From: G963923955 sp963923955 | GTDB lineage: Bacteria > Pseudomonadota > Gammaproteobacteria > Eutrophobiales > Eutrophobiaceae | Assembly: GCA_963923955.1 (NCBI GenBank) | Contig: OZ000552.1 | Location: forward strand, 2,356,001-2,420,000 | Length of the DNA stretch: 64,000 bases | Direction of reading: 5' to 3' | Program-made: the position numbers and the translations under genes | Part shown: positions 52,291 to 60,888 of the stretch, piece by piece | Layout: the number at the start of each line of letters is the position of its first letter | How positions within the stretch are numbered: position 1 is the first letter of the stretch | Notes under the pieces: generated by a model | Told to the model about the DNA's origin: nothing | The model's input: the letters and a program-made list of their open reading frames with translations, nothing else | The model's database searches: none

Positions 52291-52983
52291 TTAACGAGAC
52301 AGGCGTCTTACCAGGGATTTCAGCACGGTAATGCGCTCAATGCTGGAAGGGTGGGAGCCGGAGAAGCCGCCCGGTCGGCGCTTGGACAGCCTGTAGAGTT
52401 GCTCCTGCACACGCACTGCGCCTTGCGGGTCATAACCGGCCTCGATCGCCCAGACCACGCCTAAGTAGTCTGATTCGCGTTCGTGATCGCGCGAGTATCT
52501 TGTTGCCGCGGCTGAGAAGATACCGCCATGCTGCTGCGGATTCCTCGCCTTTTCCTTGGCCACATCAATATGCTTTAGTTTCAGGTGCGCGAGTTCATGC
52601 CCAATGATGGCGGCGGCAGCATCCATATCCATGCCGATCAGATCCAGCATGCCGAAATTAAAGCCGATGATGTTCCTCTCCTCCTCCTCTTTATTTATCT
52701 TGCCCACTGTGGCAAAGGCATTCGGGTTATCCCCTGAGGTGATATAAAATTCAGCATCCAGCTCCGCCGCCTCCCGCATGGCTACATAGACCGCATACAA
52801 GAGCGCCATCTGTCTGCCGTCAAGAGTCCTGACTTTTAAGCCCCTGTTATCCCTGATCACGATCTCCTCAGCGTAAGCCCGGGCCAGCTCTTCGAGCTTC
52901 AAGACCTGGTCGAATGCGCTTGCCGAAGAGGCAAGGCCGAGAGAAAACAGCAGCCAGAAGATGCACAAGGTCTTGTTAGGCAT
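52291..52983 (-). CDS. M48-family metalloprotease, secreted
   Basis: From the ATG of MPNKTLCIFW the protein (230 residues) starts with a signal peptide ending SSASA. It has the zinc motif IIGHELAHLKLKH (HExxH) and, 45 residues on, ERESDYLGVVWAIEAGYDP with the third ligand Glu. The ending GSHPSSIERITVL is typical of the M48 family. It is a periplasmic or outer-membrane-associated protease. As the last gene of the one-strand cluster it may process a cluster component. Confidence 0.85.
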   Translation of the reverse strand: MPNKTLCIFWLLFSLGLASSASAFDQVLKLEELARAYAEEIVIRDNRGLKVRTLDGRQMALLYAVYVAMREAAELDAEFYITSGDNPNAFATVGKINKEEEERNIIGFNFGMLDLIGMDMDAAAAIIGHELAHLKLKHIDVAKEKARNPQQHGGIFSAAATRYSRDHERESDYLGVVWAIEAGYDPQGAVRVQEQLYRLSKRRPGGFSGSHPSSIERITVLKSLVRRLSR

Positions 52984-53005
52984 TTTATTTCTATCCCTTA
53001 AGGCC

Positions 53006-53689
53006 CTACTGCAGGAAGCGCTTGATCTGCCGGGCCATGCTCTTACACGCACCTGACTGCACCCGGGCCAGCAGCGGCACCGGCACGATCACCGCCGGCA
53101 TGTAGGAGGTGCCTTTGGTCTCGGCATTAATTTTTCCCGCCTGCGTTAAGTTTTTGAAGTCCCAGATGCTCGCCTCATAGTTCGCTTCATCATCCCAGGT
53201 GGCAAAACCAAAACAACCGCCGCCACCGGGGCCGACGGCACAAGAGACCGAGCCGCTCTTATCAGTTGTCTCGGTAGAGCCGTCTATCCAGATAAAATAG
53301 CGGATCTTGAAATCGGCAAACTTCCCGGCAACGGCCGGGTTTTGCGCCAGTTGATCCAGGTTTTTGACATCCATCGGTGCGGTGCTGGTCTCAAAATACG
53401 GATACATGCTGTCGATAAAATCCCTCTCCGGGATGACGGTGAGGGGCGTGGTGCCGCTTGCCAGAGACTTACCCACACAGGAGATAAAATCATCTTCTGT
53501 CTGGTGATGGCTGCTGTGGCGTCGGCCCAGCACGACAAGCGATTCATCAACATTGATAAGGGTAGTAGGTGCCGCGCGGTATTCATCGATGACAGTCCTG
53601 CTCTTACAAGAACCCAAGGCGAGGGGGAGCGCGAGAATTGAAACAAGTCTGATAATCGTTGTCGGCGTAAATTGCATGCTGCTCAACAC
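53006..53689 (-). CDS. putative lipoprotein, unknown function
   Basis: The 227-residue protein has a leader ending in the lipobox ALGSC. A conserved-looking body follows with INVDESLVVLGRR, FISCVGKSL, IRYFIWIDGSTETTD and a glycine-rich cysteine segment CAVGPGGGGCFGFATW, then YEASIWDFKNLTQAGKINAETKGTS. No family is recognised. It overlaps the upstream lipoprotein gene by 7 bases if the first ATG is used; the fifth codon is an alternative start. Confidence 0.65.
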   Translation of the reverse strand: MLSSMQFTPTTIIRLVSILALPLALGSCKSRTVIDEYRAAPTTLINVDESLVVLGRRHSSHHQTEDDFISCVGKSLASGTTPLTVIPERDFIDSMYPYFETSTAPMDVKNLDQLAQNPAVAGKFADFKIRYFIWIDGSTETTDKSGSVSCAVGPGGGGCFGFATWDDEANYEASIWDFKNLTQAGKINAETKGTSYMPAVIVPVPLLARVQSGACKSMARQIKRFLQ

Positions 53690-54327
53690 AGCTTAGTGAT
53701 ACGTTTGCAGACTTCGGGCTTGCTCGCCAGCCACTGCCTGATGGCATTTACCTTGGAAAAATTAAGCGAGAATTTCGCCCCGATGTCTCGAAAGGCAGCA
53801 TTGACCGCGGCCAACATGCCCTTGTCGCGGCTCTTGAGAAATTCGGTGGAAGACTTGCCATAGCCGGTGACTGGCCACTCTGCAATCAGCCGGCCCTGGT
53901 TGTCATGTACGCCGATCTTGTATTTTATCCAGGCTTCATAAAACGCCGACCTGGTCTCGCCCGGCAGGGCAAACTGCATCTCTTCCACCTGCGGCACCAG
54001 CACGGCATCGATGTTGCCCGCTTCAGGGATGCTGAGACTCTCCACATAGCTGATGTCGGCGAACATGGAGGGCAAGACCTGATCAAATAAGGCAACCTGG
54101 GAAGCACCGCTGTCGATAGACCAGTTCTGCCGATCTTCAGAATGCTCGGTATAGACATAGTTACGAAATTCATCTTTGTAATAAACGCCCATGTGCAGGG
54201 GGAGTTGTGTGACCAGCGGAGTCGGCACATTGCTTTTGGTTTGCAAGGTCATGGACTGATTGCACGCACCCAAGATCAGGCAACAGGCGCCAAGCAGCAC
54301 AAGCCGATATTTAGGTGATGTTTGCAT
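53683..54327 (-). CDS. putative lipoprotein, unknown function
   Basis: From MQTSPKYRLVLLGACCLILGACNQ the leader ends in the lipobox LGAC. The 214-residue protein has LPLHMGVYYKDEFRNYVYTE, SVALFDQVL-like SQVALFDQVLPSMF, AVLVPQVEEMQFALP and IKYKIGVHDNQGRLIAEWPV, a pattern seen in outer-membrane lipoproteins of unknown role. It lies between the first VWA gene and the next lipoprotein, tightly packed. Confidence 0.65.
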   Translation of the reverse strand: MQTSPKYRLVLLGACCLILGACNQSMTLQTKSNVPTPLVTQLPLHMGVYYKDEFRNYVYTEHSEDRQNWSIDSGASQVALFDQVLPSMFADISYVESLSIPEAGNIDAVLVPQVEEMQFALPGETRSAFYEAWIKYKIGVHDNQGRLIAEWPVTGYGKSSTEFLKSRDKGMLAAVNAAFRDIGAKFSLNFSKVNAIRQWLASKPEVCKRITKLC

Positions 54328-54369
54328 GGTTTTACTGCTTATAATCAATTTTTCTCTTCATAATTATAG

Positions 54370-55359
54370 TCAATGTAAGCCGACAAATGTTCCACCGTTT
54401 TGCTGGGTGATCTCCCGCATCAAGGTGGCGAAGCGCTTGCTGGTAAGCTGAAAATGCGCCGGTGCCGTGGTCGGTATCGGGAAGCCGACCCCGTGGATGC
54501 GCACCTTGACATTGCCGTTCAAATCCTTGGGATTGAGACGAGCCACCGTGTTGACCACCTGCCTGACCGAGCTGCCGGTAAACTCATCGCCAAACACATA
54601 GATGCTGATCTTCTTGTTCGGGTCATAGAAATTGCGGATGGCCTGGGTGATGCCCTCGACCGGACTGCTGTTGCTAAAAGTGATCCAGTTGCGCAGGGTG
54701 CTCACTATCGCCCGGCGCCGCCCCGGGGTGTCCGGAATCCACTTGCGCCGGTATTGAGAAAACATGTAATCCCCCATGTCGCTCATGATCTGGATTCCCT
54801 TTACCTTCGGGTAGATGTCCAATATGGCGATGAGCTGGTTGATCATCTTCTCCCAGTTTAATTCCTTCATGCTGCCGGAGGTGTCGATAATAAAAATAAT
54901 ATATTCGCTATCAACCGGGATGCCGCCAATTAAGTTGGTCTTGCTGTCGTTTTTCTGCGCCAGCAGACGCTGCATCTCCGCGGTGAGCTCCTGCACAGCC
55001 AGTTCAAATTGCCCGCTGATCACGGCATTCACTGAAGACTCATCAACCAGGGTATTGTATTTATTCTTGGTATAGGCCAAGTCCGATTGCAGACGGGCGA
55101 TGCGCTCCTGCCAGATGGAGATCTGCTCATGCTTCGCATTCAGCTCTCGGTTCAAGACCCGCGCCTCGCCGCGGATCTCAAATAGCTGTGTCTGCAACTC
55201 GCGCACAACCCCTTGCAGGTCTGTGAAGGCAGTTTCCAGGATGGGGGCATCGCCGGTGCGCGCAATGATCAGCAACAGGATGATCGCCCCGAAGCCGCAG
55301 GTGATCACATCCAGGAAGGCAATGCCGAAGGCCTCGTTTGGGCGCCGCTTTTTCTTCAT
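54370..55359 (-). CDS. membrane-anchored von Willebrand factor A protein (copy 1)
   Basis: The 329-residue protein starts KKKRRPNEAFGIAFLDVITCGFGAI, a basic head and a single membrane helix like that of ExbD/TolR/MotB. A coiled coil follows (about 45-110, FEIRGEARVLNRELNAKHEQ), then a VWA domain with the metal site IDTSGSMKELNWEKM. The plan matches the next gene upstream, so the pair arose by duplication. Its start overlaps that gene's stop by 4 bases. It should sit in the inner membrane with the VWA domain outside. Confidence 0.8.
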   Translation of the reverse strand: MKKKRRPNEAFGIAFLDVITCGFGAIILLLIIARTGDAPILETAFTDLQGVVRELQTQLFEIRGEARVLNRELNAKHEQISIWQERIARLQSDLAYTKNKYNTLVDESSVNAVISGQFELAVQELTAEMQRLLAQKNDSKTNLIGGIPVDSEYIIFIIDTSGSMKELNWEKMINQLIAILDIYPKVKGIQIMSDMGDYMFSQYRRKWIPDTPGRRRAIVSTLRNWITFSNSSPVEGITQAIRNFYDPNKKISIYVFGDEFTGSSVRQVVNTVARLNPKDLNGNVKVRIHGVGFPIPTTAPAHFQLTSKRFATLMREITQQNGGTFVGLH

Positions 55360-56444
55360 GGCCAGTCCCCTGCCGGGCTCATAAAAGAGCCATTGGTGAG
55401 CTGGGCGAGACGCCAGAAGGCATTGGCGGCTTCAGGGTCGCCCTCCATCGGGGCGAGTATTACATTCACTGCGGCACCTTTGGGCAGCTTTTTTATCGCA
55501 TCGCTGAATAGTTTCAGGCGCTGGTTGCCGCTGATCGTAGCGCCGCGGATGGTGCGGGCGCCCTGGGTCGGCAGGCTATCGGTGATCAAATAAATATTAT
55601 CGGGCGCCGGGCGCAGCTGGGCGGCGGCGGCAAAGGCCTTCTCAAGGTTCGTGCCCTTCTCCGGCACGATGTCCTTGATGTTTTTCAGCGCCTGCTCCAG
55701 TTGCAGCTTGTTGTTGACCTGTAGCCATTTCCCTTGGGTGCCCGGGGTGGAGGCCTTTGTCTGGGTGTTAAAGGTGTAGAGCTGGAACTGGCTGTCACGC
55801 GGGAATTTGGCCGCCAACCACTCGGTGATCGCCTGCGCCTTTAGCCATTTTGGCGCGCCGCGTTTGCGCTCATCGCGCATGTTGCGTCGGCGGATAATAT
55901 TGACGATGGTATCATCGAGCATGCTGCCGGAGACATCCAAGAGTATCAGCAGGCGCTTGCCGCCCAGCTGCAGGCCGGTAACATAGGCGCGCCGGCCGTC
56001 ACCGGCGAAGCGGCGGCTGTCCTCGCCGCTCTGCGCCACCTCGCTCAGCAGTTGCTGTTTTTCGGTCTCCAGCCGTTTGATCTCGGCCTTGAGTTTCTCG
56101 ATGCTGCCTTCCCTGCCGTCTGCCACCAGCTCATCGGTCACGCCCTCTAAGGTACCGATCTCCTCCATGATGCGCCGCGCCAGGCCCTGTGCTGCGGCCA
56201 GCTCATCATCGGTTTCCGAGAGCGTATTGCGGGTCTTGGCAAGGTTCCTCTCGCCTTCTAAGATTTCCTCTTCCAGCAAGATCACCTCAGAACTGAGCGC
56301 CGATTGCGGCGCCGGCAGGCTGACATTGCTATCGACATTATGTTTTATGATCAGAAATAACAGCACGACTGCACCAAAGCCGCACGACATAATATCCAGG
56401 AAGGACAGGCTAAAGGCGGTAATCTGACGCCGGGGCTTGGCCAT
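55356..56444 (-). CDS. membrane-anchored von Willebrand factor A protein (copy 2)
   Basis: The 362-residue protein begins AKPRRQITAFSLSFLDIMSCGFGAVV, again a basic head and ExbD-like helix with an Asp at its start. A long coiled coil (about 45-135, KLKAEIKRLETEKQQLLSEV) precedes a VWA domain with the MIDAS motif LILLDVSGSMLDDTIV and LITDSLPTQGART. It starts directly at the stop of the Hsp70-like gene and couples to copy 1. Confidence 0.8.
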   Translation of the reverse strand: MAKPRRQITAFSLSFLDIMSCGFGAVVLLFLIIKHNVDSNVSLPAPQSALSSEVILLEEEILEGERNLAKTRNTLSETDDELAAAQGLARRIMEEIGTLEGVTDELVADGREGSIEKLKAEIKRLETEKQQLLSEVAQSGEDSRRFAGDGRRAYVTGLQLGGKRLLILLDVSGSMLDDTIVNIIRRRNMRDERKRGAPKWLKAQAITEWLAAKFPRDSQFQLYTFNTQTKASTPGTQGKWLQVNNKLQLEQALKNIKDIVPEKGTNLEKAFAAAAQLRPAPDNIYLITDSLPTQGARTIRGATISGNQRLKLFSDAIKKLPKGAAVNVILAPMEGDPEAANAFWRLAQLTNGSFMSPAGDWP

Positions 56445-57767
56445 TTACCTTGCCCCCTCCCGGCCTGCGACATTGATGAACAGATAATCCACCCGGCTTC
56501 TGGCAAGGCGGAGAACATCGCCGGCCTTTATTCTCGTCCGCTGGGCGGGCTTCTCTCCGTTCACCAGGACGCCTGGGCTGTCGCTCTGCAATATGGCCTG
56601 CCCCTCTTCGACAAAGACCGAGCAGGGGCAATCTTTCGCTTTTTCCTTAGCGGGATTATTACTGGCTGATAAAAACAGCGCCTGCGCGCCCAGGGGATGA
56701 GCCTGGTGTCCGTTAAGGATGTGCGTTGCCGGCATCTCTGCCTTAGCGGCAGGCGCTGCTTTTTCGTCCGTTATCGTTTCCCTGATTGCCGGGTTGGAAG
56801 TTGTCGGCAGGCGCGTGATAAGGCTCAGTGCCGGCCCGCTGGAGCGTATAAGTTCAAGCTGTTCCACGCAGGTCTTGAAGATGCCGGTCGGCTCCAGGAC
56901 GCGCATGCCGGCCTGTTGCTCAACAAAACCCGGCAGTCTGGCCAAGCGATCGCTGATCAGGCAGTCCGCATCGGCTGGAATGGCGGCAAGGATCTTCTGG
57001 TAATACTGTTTAAGCCTGTCCAGTAGCGCTGCGCGTGATAACCGGGCCTGGTGTTGGGTGCCCTGATAGGCTATCTCCAGCAAGACTTCAGAATTGCTTG
57101 ACAGCTTCTCCAGGCACGGCGGGATCTGGTCGTATAGCGCCTGCTCGGTCTCGGCGTGATGTTGCGGATCAAAGCGTGAATGCCGGATAAAGAGATCCGC
57201 CATCATGGCAGCGCAGGCATCATAGATCGTTGCCAGACCCGCATCATCGATCATCTGCACCGCCGTCTTGCTCACCGCGTCCGCCACATTTAACTCAGTC
57301 AGGATGGCCTGATGCAAGTGAATATCCAGGTGGGCATAGCTGCCGTGACCGGCAGTTTGCGCGCCGGCGGCAACCGCGCTATCGACCAGGCCGATTGCCT
57401 TAAAAGGGCAGGCCTCCACTAATCCCAAGAGCAGGGACAGTTGTTGCCTGGAATAGCTGCCGGGCACGACGAAGAGCATCTCCGCCGGCCGACCGGCCTG
57501 CTCATGCAGGGCGAGCAGATGGGCATAGGCCAGGTCTGCGTTGTGTCTGACCTGCGTGGAAGAGGATTGCAGGGCATCCTGGTTCAGCTTATTCCAGTAG
57601 CGATTATTGCTGGCGCGCGGGTGCAGATGGGCGAGTTTTGCCGCCGCCTCTCCCAGCTCCACGCCCTGCTCGCGGATGACTGCATAGCCCGGGCTGCGCA
57701 GGATGATGTCCGTATTGTGTGCAACACGGATTTCACTGTCGTTTAGTTCAATGCTGCACAGGGCCAT
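56445..57767 (-). CDS. Hsp70/actin-like ATPase-fold protein with FHA-like tail
   Basis: I start at MALCSIELNDSEIRVAHN, 11 bases after the channel gene's stop; the longer frame would overlap that gene. Residues 1-330 (440 in all) resemble the actin/Hsp70 fold: a first phosphate-loop-like strand, LLFVVPGSYSRQQL-type FVVPGS, and GLVDSAVAAGAQ. A proline/alanine linker then leads to a tail with GQAILQSDSPGVLVNGEKPA, RTRIKAGDVLRLARSRVDYL, a degenerate FHA-like module. No signal or membrane segment, so it is cytoplasmic. ATP binding is not certain. Confidence 0.6.
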   Translation of the reverse strand: MALCSIELNDSEIRVAHNTDIILRSPGYAVIREQGVELGEAAAKLAHLHPRASNNRYWNKLNQDALQSSSTQVRHNADLAYAHLLALHEQAGRPAEMLFVVPGSYSRQQLSLLLGLVEACPFKAIGLVDSAVAAGAQTAGHGSYAHLDIHLHQAILTELNVADAVSKTAVQMIDDAGLATIYDACAAMMADLFIRHSRFDPQHHAETEQALYDQIPPCLEKLSSNSEVLLEIAYQGTQHQARLSRAALLDRLKQYYQKILAAIPADADCLISDRLARLPGFVEQQAGMRVLEPTGIFKTCVEQLELIRSSGPALSLITRLPTTSNPAIRETITDEKAAPAAKAEMPATHILNGHQAHPLGAQALFLSASNNPAKEKAKDCPCSVFVEEGQAILQSDSPGVLVNGEKPAQRTRIKAGDVLRLARSRVDYLFINVAGREGAR

Positions 57768-57778
57768 CGTGGTTTTGC

Positions 57779-58576
57779 TCAGCGCACCTGCAGATGGCGG
57801 ATCAGGTTGAGGTCGCAATAATTCTGCGTATCGAGCACCAGGCGCTCCTGCATGAGCTGCAACTGATGGATCAAAAACATGATGAAGATGCTGATGATAA
57901 GCGCGATGAAGGTCGAGTTAAAGGCCACGCCCAGGCTGACGGTTACGCCCACAATGTCGCCCTCGACCGCCTTGTGCGCCTGGCCGAGCGCCTCGCCAAT
58001 GCCGCGCACGGTGCCGATAAAGCCGATGGAGGGGATGGCCCAGATAATGTACCTGATCATGGATAACTCCGAATCAAGCCGGTCGGATTCGGTGTCACAG
58101 ATCTCCTTCACTGCAGAGGAGACAACATGGATGTTTTTTGTCGAGCCAAAGCGTTGCAGGGCGGTCAAAAGCGCGCGCGGCAAGAGATATTCACGCTCGC
58201 CTTCGGGCAGGGATTGCAAGGGGCGCGAATATTGCCTGGTATCCTCCGGCAGGATGCTGGTGCCCGGCTTGATGTCGAGCAGGGCCTGGCCAAGCAGGCG
58301 GCGTTCATGCACCAGGGTCTTGGCTTTTAGGGCCATGATCGCAAAGGCCCAGAGCGCCAGGATGAAGCAGGCCTCTTGTTCATAGTCCTTGATCACGATA
58401 AAGATGGAGCGCTTGACCTCATAGACCTCGCCGGCCGCCTGGCGCGCCTGCTGTTCTTTTAGCAGGGCATCGGCATTGGGGCGCACCACGGTAACATAGA
58501 CGGCATGCACGATGATCAGGGATATGATCAGGGCGAATAACTGATATAGGAAATCGGCAAGCGGGTTGTGTTTCAT
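57779..58576 (-). CDS. MotA/TolQ/ExbB-family proton channel protein
   Basis: From MKHNPLADFLYQL (one base after the previous stop) the 265-residue protein has an N-terminal helix, a second helix ACFILALWAFAIMAL, a cytoplasmic loop, and the paired C-terminal helices RYIIWAIPSIGFIGTVRGIGEALG and VSLGVAFNSTFIALIISIFIMFLI, the hallmark of the family. Such channels use the proton gradient to drive a partner with an ExbD/MotB-type helix; here two such partners, the VWA proteins, lie downstream in the same unit. Confidence 0.85.
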   Translation of the reverse strand: MKHNPLADFLYQLFALIISLIIVHAVYVTVVRPNADALLKEQQARQAAGEVYEVKRSIFIVIKDYEQEACFILALWAFAIMALKAKTLVHERRLLGQALLDIKPGTSILPEDTRQYSRPLQSLPEGEREYLLPRALLTALQRFGSTKNIHVVSSAVKEICDTESDRLDSELSMIRYIIWAIPSIGFIGTVRGIGEALGQAHKAVEGDIVGVTVSLGVAFNSTFIALIISIFIMFLIHQLQLMQERLVLDTQNYCDLNLIRHLQVR

Positions 58577-58577
58577 C

Positions 58578-58802
58578 TCATATGTCAACGGGAAAGTCTG
58601 CGGCGATGTCTTCGGATAATTGCTCCGTGGCCTCAAAGCTGTCCGGCGTCTCTACCTCGGGGCTTGTCTTCTCGACCGGTTTTTTCTCGGTCTCCTGTTC
58701 CTGTTTTTCCTTCTTATCCGCAACAGCCGTATCATCCTGGGCCGGCACAAGACCTGCATGGAATGTCAGCACGAATGCGATAGCCAACTTTGCAAGACGC
58801 AT
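58578..58802 (-). CDS. small secreted acidic protein, unknown
   Basis: The 74-residue product has a signal peptide (LAIAFVLTFHAGLVPAQ) and then a low-complexity charged stretch KKEKQEQETEKKPVEKTSPE ending in an acidic tail. No fold is recognisable. It sits between the PEGA/SUMF1 gene and the channel gene with gaps of 18 and 1 bases, so it is probably a real member of the unit. Confidence 0.55.
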   Translation of the reverse strand: MRLAKLAIAFVLTFHAGLVPAQDDTAVADKKEKQEQETEKKPVEKTSPEVETPDSFEATEQLSEDIAADFPVDI

Positions 58803-58820
58803 GGTAAAAATATAGCTACT

Positions 58821-60872
58821 TCAAAGATAACGGGCAATGCGGAAACCCACATCGTCTCTTGCCTTCTCATTATAGTCCCGGTATGACAGCCGTAGTTCGC
58901 TGATCGTGCCGTGCGCCCAGCTTGCGCCGCGGATGACATGAAATTTTCCCGTATCCGGCCCTAGCGGGTCGCGTTCGGCCGCGCCTCCCTGATTTAAGGC
59001 GATGTCATAAAAGTCGTGCGTCCATTCCGCCGCATTGCCGCCCATATCAAACAGGCCCTTGCTGTTGGCCGGGAAGCTGCCGACCGGGGCCGTGGCAGGA
59101 AAGTTATCCTGATAATTCCTGATCACCTTAGCCACGATGCCGGCGGCCGACTCATCGGCATAGTTGCCGCTGCCTTTGGGCGGCGGCAGTTGGGCACCCC
59201 AGGGAAACTTCAGCATGGCGGCTTCCCCGCTGGTGCGTGCAGCCCAGGCCCATTCGGCCTCAGTCGGCAGGCGATAACCGGTCATCTCAGCATGGATGCC
59301 GATGATTTTATTATCTTTGACCTTGTAGAAGGGCGGCAGGCCATCCTGCTTGCTTAGCCAGTTGCAATACAAGGCCGCCTGCTCCCAAGTCATCTTTACC
59401 GCAGGCTGTGTATCGCCATCAAGGCTGATGCCTTGTATGCGTCCGGATGAATGATCCTGGGCAAAGGCCCGATATTGTGCGTTGGTAACTTCGTGCAGGC
59501 TGAGATAGAAGGGCCGCGTAAGTTCAATCTTGCGTATGGTCTCATTTGCCCGCCGCCCCGGCTCCCGGCGCGAGGCCCCCATGGTAAAGGCCCCCGGATA
59601 AAATAATTTCAGTCGCTGGCCGGCGCTGGTAGTGAGCATGGGTTGCACCTTCTCCAGTTGTGCCTGGCGCAAGGTCTTTAATGCGACATTGACCTGCTGG
59701 GCGCTGCCGCTGTGCGGGCTGAGGTTCATCTTGTGCGTAACATAACCCTTCTTGCGAATTTCTATGCGCTGTCTCTTTGCAGCAAGTTGCAACGTCTGGT
59801 TTGCCTTACCCCGCGCCTGTCCATCCACATACAGCGCGGCATCCTCCGGGGTAACCTTGAACTTGACCGCCACCAGTTCGGCTTGCAGGGCGATGTCAAG
59901 GGTCTGTCGCTCGCCCGATGCAGCCTTGATCTCTCTGCTGGCCGGCCGGTAGCCCTCCTTGAACAGGCGTATGCTTGATGCCCTGCCCGGTTCCAGCGCA
60001 ATCTCTAATGGCGTCAGCCCCTGATACCGACCATCAAGGGTAACATTCGCCCGCGGCGGCCGGGAACTGAGAAATACAAGTGCATCGGCGGGCTGCAGGC
60101 GAATAGCATCAAAGCGCAGCGCCTCATTGGCAGTAACGACAATGTTGTCCTGCCAGGCCTTGTAGCCCGCCAGGCGCGCGCGGACCTGATGCTTGCCTTC
60201 CATTATCTGCGCGCGCAGCGGTGTCTGCCCGATGACTTCCCCGTCAAGGCTCACCTCGGCCGCGCCCGGTTCTGAGTCAAAAGTCACATCCGCCCAGGCC
60301 GGGGTTAATTCAATGTCCAGGGACTGTTCCTTGCCCAGGCCTTCGATCAGGATTGTTCTCTCAACCGGGAAATAGCGCTCGGCGCGTACCTCAAGTTGCC
60401 GCTCACCATGCGGCAGGTCGCGAATCAGCACTGGAGAGAAGCCTCTTGCTATGCCGTCGATCAGAATCTCCGCCCCGCTCACATCGCCGGTGCTGAGTTG
60501 TAGATGGCCGGGCAGGCGTTGCAACTCAAAGGCATAGCGTTGATAGGCCGCATCGCTGACGGCCAGTTGCTGTTGTAGCGGATAATAACCCGCCGCCGCG
60601 ATCTTGAGCGCGTATTCGCCGGGACGCAGTAAGTAGCGCTCGGCGAGTTTGAATTGCAGCCCGCCGTCAATGCTAATCGTGCTGTCCTTCGGTGTGGCAT
60701 CTATGTACACTGCCCTTGCCGTCAACAAAAACCAGGCGATGAGGGCGAAAAAAACCAGCAATGCCGCTATCGCAATCGCGCCTTTGCGGATTGCAATGGA
60801 CGGCCTTGCCGCCGCTGCGCCGGGCGGCTCAAACCGGGTCGGCCTGATGGCATCGTTATTTTGGGGGCGCAT
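58821..60872 (-). CDS. membrane-anchored PEGA-repeat protein with C-terminal SUMF1-like domain
   Basis: After about 35 cytoplasmic residues and one membrane helix (AIAIAALLVFFALIAWFLL) come several PEGA-type repeats in residues 55-400, with segments such as DSEPGAAEVSLDGEVIGQTPLRA and SSRPPRANVTLDGRYQGLTPLE. Residues about 430-683 are a SUMF1/formylglycine-generating-enzyme-like fold: HEVTNAQYRAF, YRLPTEAEWAWAAR, LFDMGGNAAEWTHD, IRGASW and DDVGFRIARYL. The two cysteines that make formylglycine are absent, so this is a binding or structural version. The external part should project into the periplasm. Confidence 0.85.
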   Translation of the reverse strand: MRPQNNDAIRPTRFEPPGAAAARPSIAIRKGAIAIAALLVFFALIAWFLLTARAVYIDATPKDSTISIDGGLQFKLAERYLLRPGEYALKIAAAGYYPLQQQLAVSDAAYQRYAFELQRLPGHLQLSTGDVSGAEILIDGIARGFSPVLIRDLPHGERQLEVRAERYFPVERTILIEGLGKEQSLDIELTPAWADVTFDSEPGAAEVSLDGEVIGQTPLRAQIMEGKHQVRARLAGYKAWQDNIVVTANEALRFDAIRLQPADALVFLSSRPPRANVTLDGRYQGLTPLEIALEPGRASSIRLFKEGYRPASREIKAASGERQTLDIALQAELVAVKFKVTPEDAALYVDGQARGKANQTLQLAAKRQRIEIRKKGYVTHKMNLSPHSGSAQQVNVALKTLRQAQLEKVQPMLTTSAGQRLKLFYPGAFTMGASRREPGRRANETIRKIELTRPFYLSLHEVTNAQYRAFAQDHSSGRIQGISLDGDTQPAVKMTWEQAALYCNWLSKQDGLPPFYKVKDNKIIGIHAEMTGYRLPTEAEWAWAARTSGEAAMLKFPWGAQLPPPKGSGNYADESAAGIVAKVIRNYQDNFPATAPVGSFPANSKGLFDMGGNAAEWTHDFYDIALNQGGAAERDPLGPDTGKFHVIRGASWAHGTISELRLSYRDYNEKARDDVGFRIARYL

Positions 60873-60888
60873 CAGTAGAGCGGCAGCA

